Positions 59,346 to 64,000 of a DNA stretch of 64,000 bases are shown in pieces (position 1 is the first letter of the stretch; every line of letters begins with the position of its first letter). Source of the DNA: Callorhinus ursinus (Eukaryota > Chordata > Mammalia > Carnivora > Otariidae); assembly GCF_003265705.1 (NCBI RefSeq), contig NW_020312785.1, forward strand, positions 22,688,594-22,752,593. Reading direction: 5' to 3'. The notes under the pieces are model-generated. The model did not search any database and was not told the origin of the DNA. It was given only the letters and a program-made list of their open reading frames with translations. A program made the position numbers and the translations under genes.

Positions 59346-59512
59346 AATATTTGAATCTTCTTAAAATTCATTGGGTTTTATATTCTCACACTTGAAAATT
59401 TTGATCTGCTTGTATTTAGATATTGTCCCCAATCAAGAATCAAGAAATCTGGATTGTCATTTTGTGGTCAACAAATATTTTCAGCTTTCCTATTTTTTGT
59501 TACAGCGTTCCA

Positions 59513-59537
59513 TTGTCCTTTTTTTTTTTTTTTTTTA
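59513..59537. repeat. Poly-T tract
   Basis: (T)18-class homopolymer followed by AACATTAGG. No SINE body is attached on either side. Confidence 0.85.
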
Positions 59538-59794
59538 ACATTAGGTTTGGTCATGGGGACTTGCTTCTAAATGTGAACAACAGTGATATGTGAAGAACCA
59601 GGACTTAATTTGCCAACTTGCCTACTTACAGATGGTTTTGAGAGCTTCTTTCAGTCTGGCTCTTCATATAAACACAGTAAGTAAAGTCTCCTAATAACCT
59701 AAATTGGTTATGTATGAGAGAGATAACTTTTGTAGGATTAAAATACTGATAATTTTTGAAGACCAAAATAAGTATCCTATGTGTAAATACTTAG

Positions 59795-59835
59795 TACATG
59801 GGAAACATGAAATAAATGCTCAATAAATGTGCTTT
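59795..59835 (+). mobile_element. L2/MIR-type 3'-tail remnant
   Basis: 'tgaaataaatgctcaataaa' then 'tgtgctttctcattcat' is the typical terminal block of L2/MIR. Confidence 0.5.
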
Positions 59836-59912
59836 CTCATTCATAATCCAAGTAATATATTTCATTCCAAAGCAAGAAGAAACTTTAGATATCAGTTCTG
59901 GTCCTAAATACT

Positions 59913-60080
59913 TAAAAAAAAAAGATTTATCTATTTATTTGAGTGAGAGATACAGAGAGAGAGAGAGAGAGAGAGCCCAAGTAGGAGGGGCAGGGAGAGG
60001 GAGAGAGAATCTCAAGCAGACTCTGTGCTGAGCGCAGAGGCCCACGTATGGCTCCATCTCGTGACCCTGAGATCACCACC
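59913..60080 (-). mobile_element. Can-SINE, older, head-truncated, antisense
   Basis: (A)n/AGATTTATCTATTTATTTGAG left side, (GA)n, 'gcaagcaga'-type body, then 'cgtgaccctgagatcacca'. The usual right-hand 'gagccacccaggcgcc' head is missing. No TSD identified. Confidence 0.8.
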
Positions 60081-60383
60081 GGTGATCTGATATCTTTTAC
60101 TCTACCATTGGCTAAAGTCTCAAAGATAATTTTTTAAATTTCCTTTTTAAAAACTTCTAGAAAACATATTAATATTGTGTGAACATTTCATCCTAATGTT
60201 AAAACACTGGCAGAAATTCTTATGCCTAAGTTAAATTCCATTTTATTTAAGCCATCTTTTCTCTAGTGTTATCTTTCCTAAAGAAAGAGACAGGATTGTC
60301 TGTAAATGCCCTAGCATATTCTTCATACGTCTTCATCAATTTTGTTTCCTCTACCAGAAAACAAAAAAACCCTCCTTTCCTCC

Positions 60384-60447
60384 AACACACACATACACAC
60401 ACACATACACATGCACACACACTCATACGTGCACACACATATACACT
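60384..60447. repeat. (CA)n microsatellite, interrupted
   Basis: CACACA units broken by CATACA, CATGCA and CATACG. Confidence 0.93.
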
Positions 60448-60679
60448 ACCGTGAAGAATAACTCATTCTTGAAAATTCAGTTCAAATATTAATTATTCAA
60501 ATTTGCCTTATAGCACCATCAGTTTATATAGTTTCTTAATCTCTGTTTTCTTCTAATGTCCTGCCATGCATTTCTTATAGTTTTTGTCACATATAATTGG
60601 ACATATTTCTTCCCTTTCTTCCTTTCCTTCCTTCCTTTTTTCTCTGCTTTTTTTTCCTCTGCTCCTTCTGAACAAGCTC

Positions 60680-60765
60680 AATGACTCACTCATTACTGTA
60701 CTCCCAGTGCCTAATGCATTGCCGAAAAATAATAAAAACCTGATAAATGACATTTAAATGAATTT
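60680..60765 (+). mobile_element. L2 LINE 3'-end relic
   Basis: 'actgtactcccagtgcctaa' (L2 'ctgtatccccagcgcctaga') and 'gataaatgacatttaaatga' in L2 order. Confidence 0.6.
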
Positions 60766-60845
60766 AATTTAAATGAATAAATTAATAGGAAGGAATGAAT
60801 TTTACTTCAATCAAAAGTGTTGCCTCTAAAGTTCCTATTTTTTAG

Positions 60846-60915
60846 TCATTAATTCATTCAACAAATATTGCTTGAATGCTTACTATCTATAAAGCATGGA
60901 GCAAGACAATGCAGA
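60846..60915 (-). mobile_element. L2 LINE 3'-end relic, antisense
   Basis: 'attaattcattcaacaaata', 'ttgcttgaatgcttactatc' is the reverse L2 terminus. It lies 80 bp from the sense L2 relic upstream. Confidence 0.7.
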
Positions 60916-61324
60916 AAACTTATTTAGAATAAAAAACACCTGACATTAAATTTTCATATTCCATCCATTAACATTTGTTGGGTATGTTGTTTGTGGCATC
61001 CTTTTTAAAGGGAAAAAGAGAGAGAGAGAGAGAAGCAATAGTCCAATGAGGACATGTGAATATTCTTAATAAATTGGATTTGTGGACAAAAAAGAACTAT
61101 TGTCTTTAGTTATTGTGTACTGGAGCTATGCTAGGGTATTCATGCTTGTACTCAAAGAGTTAGTGTTTCCTCCCTAAATTTAGAGGGTGTATCCATATGT
61201 TTTAAGTCACACTTTTTGATGGACCGGTTCCCAGTTAAGCAGGGATACTTGAATTATATTTTTGTGTCTTGTAGTGTTGGCAGCCTTCCAAGAGGATAAT
61301 GGACAATGTGCTCATTAGGCTGGT

Positions 61325-61590
61325 GGATGAGGCTATCTCCCAAATCATTGGTTAAATGTTTGAAAAATACTGGGCCTTAGAACAGACCACAGTGGGATAG
61401 CTCTCAATTTGTGACCCTAGTTTTTCACATAATCATTGATCACCACTTATGGGTGTAAACTTTCTTGCAATTAAACATTGACCTTACAAAATATTCCAAA
61501 TTTCTTGGTAAAAGTGGCATACAAATCTGTGTCAGACCTTGCTAAAACCTAGATATATTAAATGTCTTGCTCTTTTTTAGCCATCACTGT
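61325..61590 (-). mobile_element. Probable L3/CR1 LINE relic, antisense
   Basis: 'aaatcattggttaaatgttt', 'gaaaaatactgggccttaga' and 'acagaccacagtgggatag' fit the antisense of a CR1/L3-class element. The word corresponding to the antisense of the DFSKAFD motif is visible, eroded, in the segment 61535-61575. Identity is modest. Confidence 0.5.
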
Positions 61591-61599
61591 CATGGAGAA

Positions 61600-62780
61600 A
61601 TTAAATTATTTCAGGATGATTAACATTCATAAAATCATACTAGGTTATGGTTGAATACCTGTGCTTTTCTAGGTATTTGCAGGCTAATAATTTTATGATT
61701 ATATCTAGTAGCTGTCCAAATATCAAAATTAGTCTGACTCATCTTTACTTAAGATTATTTTTATTATATTTCTTAAATTCTACATTCATTTTCTACAGCA
61801 ACATGTCCATCCCGTCTGATCATACTTCTTAAATGCATGGTTTCCTCTTCCTTCACTTGCTTATTACCCATCCCCAAATTGCCTCCCTACTTGATCACAA
61901 CTAGCTCAGTACTACTCTCATCAAACTCATCAGATTTGTATTGGTTCCTTTGTTTAATTGTCCCCTTTCCAATGTTTATTGTTTTGATAGTAGAAACATT
62001 TCTGCATCCATAGGACACTGCAAAGACTGCATAGTGCAGACACTTAATCAGTAAACAAAGGAATTTATTCTCAGACTTTTCCTTAAGTATCAGTTCCACT
62101 TACCTTTCCCTCAAAACAGATTTTATCTGGCTGCCTAACGTGTTCCCCCAGGAATCTATAGCGACAGAAAACATTTGCACATTCCTTGCTCCCTTGCAAA
62201 TGGCCAGAATGCAATCATTCTGTCCCTACCTTTTCTTCAGTTCATATTAACAAGGTTTGCTTGCTGTCCTTTAATATATTCATTTACCAAGTTACCTAGA
62301 CATTCTTTTTCTTTCTGCAGTGATTTCAGCACCTGGGCTACATCATTCTCTGCCTTGTCTCTTGCAGAGTTTATGACTGCATGGAATAATTCAATCACTT
62401 CACAGTTCCTTAGTCTCTTTGACTCTAGTACCTTAATTTCTCCTAGCCACCAGCATAACCATATAGCCCTTCAAAATCATGCACACTGACATTTTATAGT
62501 TTCTCATGTATGACATGTTCTTACTCTGCATCTAAGCATGCTGATCTAATATTACTACATTTAGAAAATATTTTTAGAGGTCCCCTTGCTATGAAGAGGG
62601 TCCAAAGAGAGATTGAATGCTCATCTTGCAATTAGGGAAGCTGCATGTGACAAGAAGGAACATAACTACTGCTTGACACCAGTAACATTTCCTTCAAATA
62701 ACCTCCTCTGAATCCTTTCCTGACTCAAACCCTAATCCCCACACCTAATAAATGCTAACTTATTTCCCTGAGATGTAATT
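61600..62780. other. Unassigned stretch
   Basis: No recognised repeat. 61640-61830 and 62175-62489 have open frames with no identifiable domain. Nothing supports transcription. Confidence 0.45.
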
Positions 62781-62785
62781 CAATG

Positions 62786-62890
62786 CCTCACATGTTTATT
62801 GATCATCTTTTATTTACAAGAGACAGTTCTAGGAACTTGGCATACATCTGTGAGCAAAGCAGATAAAGCTGCCTGCCATTCTGGCATTAA
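62786..62890 (-). mobile_element. L2 LINE 3'-end relic, antisense
   Basis: 'atgtttattgatcatctttt', 'gacagttctaggaacttggc', 'gtgagcaaagcagataaagc' then 'tgcctgccattctggc' are the reverse L2 order. Confidence 0.75.
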
Positions 62891-62921
62891 AATCCTTTCC
62901 TTTGGTAAAAACAAGACAATA

Positions 62922-63292
62922 GATCCCAAAATGGAGTCACTTGTGCTAAACCACATGTCACCAAACCAATACTTAATTACAGTTTCAGGCATCCCAGAAG
63001 CAGAATCTTAAATCAGTCAACCAACAATTGCCTAATCAGCACTAGTAAGGTAATCTGCCTGATAGAACCCTGCCATCCCCTAAAGGAAAGTGATCTTACC
63101 ATAGCTGATCCACCTTTTTATCTAGTATAACTTCCTTGCTCCTGCTCCCTTCTGCCTATGAAAGTCTTTCATTTTGTACAGCTTCTTGGGAGTTTCTTAC
63201 TATCTGCTAGATTAGATGTTGCCCAATTCATGAATCATTGAATAAAACCAGTAAGATTTCTAAAATTTACTCAGTTGAACTTTGCTTAACAG
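62922..63292 (+). mobile_element. Probable old LTR (ERVL-like), solo
   Basis: Starts 'atcccaaaatggagtcactt', contains 'ctatgaaagtctttcatttt', 'gtacagcttcttgggagttt', AATAAA at 63241-63246, and ends 'ttgaactttgcttaaca'. That ordering fits a solo LTR with a polyadenylation signal near its 3' end. Family not named. Confidence 0.5.
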
Positions 63293-63840
63293 CTTGAATT
63301 CTCGGGCATAATGTACCATATTTTGTCTTCTATTGTACAGGTTTTTTATAATTTTATGAGTTGCTGTGTTCAATAGAACCTTGGAACCAGAAAAATCTTG
63401 CCATTTTCTAGCCTAAGTAACATCTCTAAATTTCAATTTTCTTTTCCATGATAAAAGCATGTAGCCTATAGGCTATGGACAGGTTAAACAGGATAATGTT
63501 TAGAGTGTCTTGGACAATGCCTAGAATATAAAGCATTCTGAAAGTTTCAAAATAATTACTAGTATAAATAACACTAGAAATTTTAGCTTTTTATATTATC
63601 ACTATTTTTGCATAGCATCTCTCCACCAAATAGCCCCCTAAAGCCAAGGATCCTCCCCCTCAACTTTGTGAACTTCTGTGTGGTTGGTATATTGTTGGTA
63701 TTCAAAATTTTCTGCAGTATTGAATTTAATTAAAAATTATAATTTCATCTTAATAATTGTCATTTTTTTCTCAAATTTCTTCCAAAATAGTCTGTTTTTA
63801 ATTCCTATCTGTTCCTTAAAAAATATCTGGAAAGCAGATA

Positions 63841-64000
63841 AACCATGAAAGACTCTGGACTCTGGGAACCAAACTGAGGGGGGTGGGAGGATGGGGTAAC
63901 TGGGTGATGGGTATTAAGGAGGGCATGTGTGGTGATGAGCACTGGGTGTTATATGCCAACTAATGAATCATTGAGCACTATATCAAAAACTAGTGATATA
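63841..64000 (+). mobile_element. Carnivore L1 3' UTR, cut by the window edge
   Basis: 'catgaaagactctggactct', G-rich core at 63878-63911, 'gtggtgatgagcactgggtg' and 'ttatatgccaactaatgaat', then 'cattgagcactatatcaaaa', are the conserved carnivore L1 3' UTR in order. The left end is a 5' truncation point within the UTR. The poly-A end lies beyond the window. Confidence 0.92.

Noticed and set aside
62175..62489. 104-codon frame
   Set aside because: Ser/Phe/Leu-rich and low in recognisable motif; no flanking gene structure.

Overview
This window reads as mammalian nuclear DNA from a carnivoran. I see no protein-coding gene, functional RNA gene, CpG island, operon or prokaryotic signal. The clearest lineage marker is about fifteen copies of the tRNA-Lys-derived Can-SINE (SINEC), many with intact target-site duplications (TSDs) and an AATAAA-rich tail. 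Their heads and bodies lack the features I associate with the young dog SINEC_Cf and with the cat subfamilies. The best fit is an arctoid caniform such as a bear or pinniped; this is inference from recalled consensus sequences. A carnivore-type L1 3' end at the right edge (63841-64000) and an 80-bp antisense L1 tail (49058-49137) agree.

Layout. 1-3.1 kb: a TATC tetranucleotide array, a Charlie-type MITE, a SINE fragment, then 228 nt of uninterrupted pyrimidine followed by (AC)24. 3.3-6.2 kb: a structurally near-complete MLT1-class MaLR provirus (LTR, internal region, LTR) with one SINE in each LTR. 6.2-10.5 kb: MIR relics, one SINE and unassigned DNA. 10.5-13.5 kb: a 5'-truncated old L1 with ORF2 relics and a 3' UTR. 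13.8-18.7 kb: a MITE, an L1 relic, a MIR and an ERV-like LTR. 18.7-22.8 kb: repeat-poor, holding two identical 72-bp copies. 22.8-29 kb: L2, MLT1, L1ME, SINE-in-L2 and MITE remnants. 29-37.5 kb: few repeats, with a roughly 5-kb block (32.6-37.5 kb) where I recognise nothing. 37.5-51 kb: a perfect 91-bp tandem duplication, seven dated SINEs, MER20, L1M, MLT1 and MIR relics, and a hairpin/copied-segment patch near 43.9-44.0 kb. 51-64 kb: L2 remnants, two LTR-like elements, four SINEs, a probable L3/CR1 reverse-transcriptase relic and the terminal L1.

Function. Nothing here works together as a gene system. The window is intergenic or deep-intronic DNA built by successive retrotransposon insertions. 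Insertion order can be read from nesting: SINEs sit inside L2 and MLT1. Stretches with no recognised element are stated as such; diverged repeats may be missed by eye. I found no convincing undescribed biological system. The most unusual items are local rearrangement scars: the 72-bp dispersed duplicate, the 91-bp tandem duplicate, and the palindromic patch at 43.94-44.00 kb.
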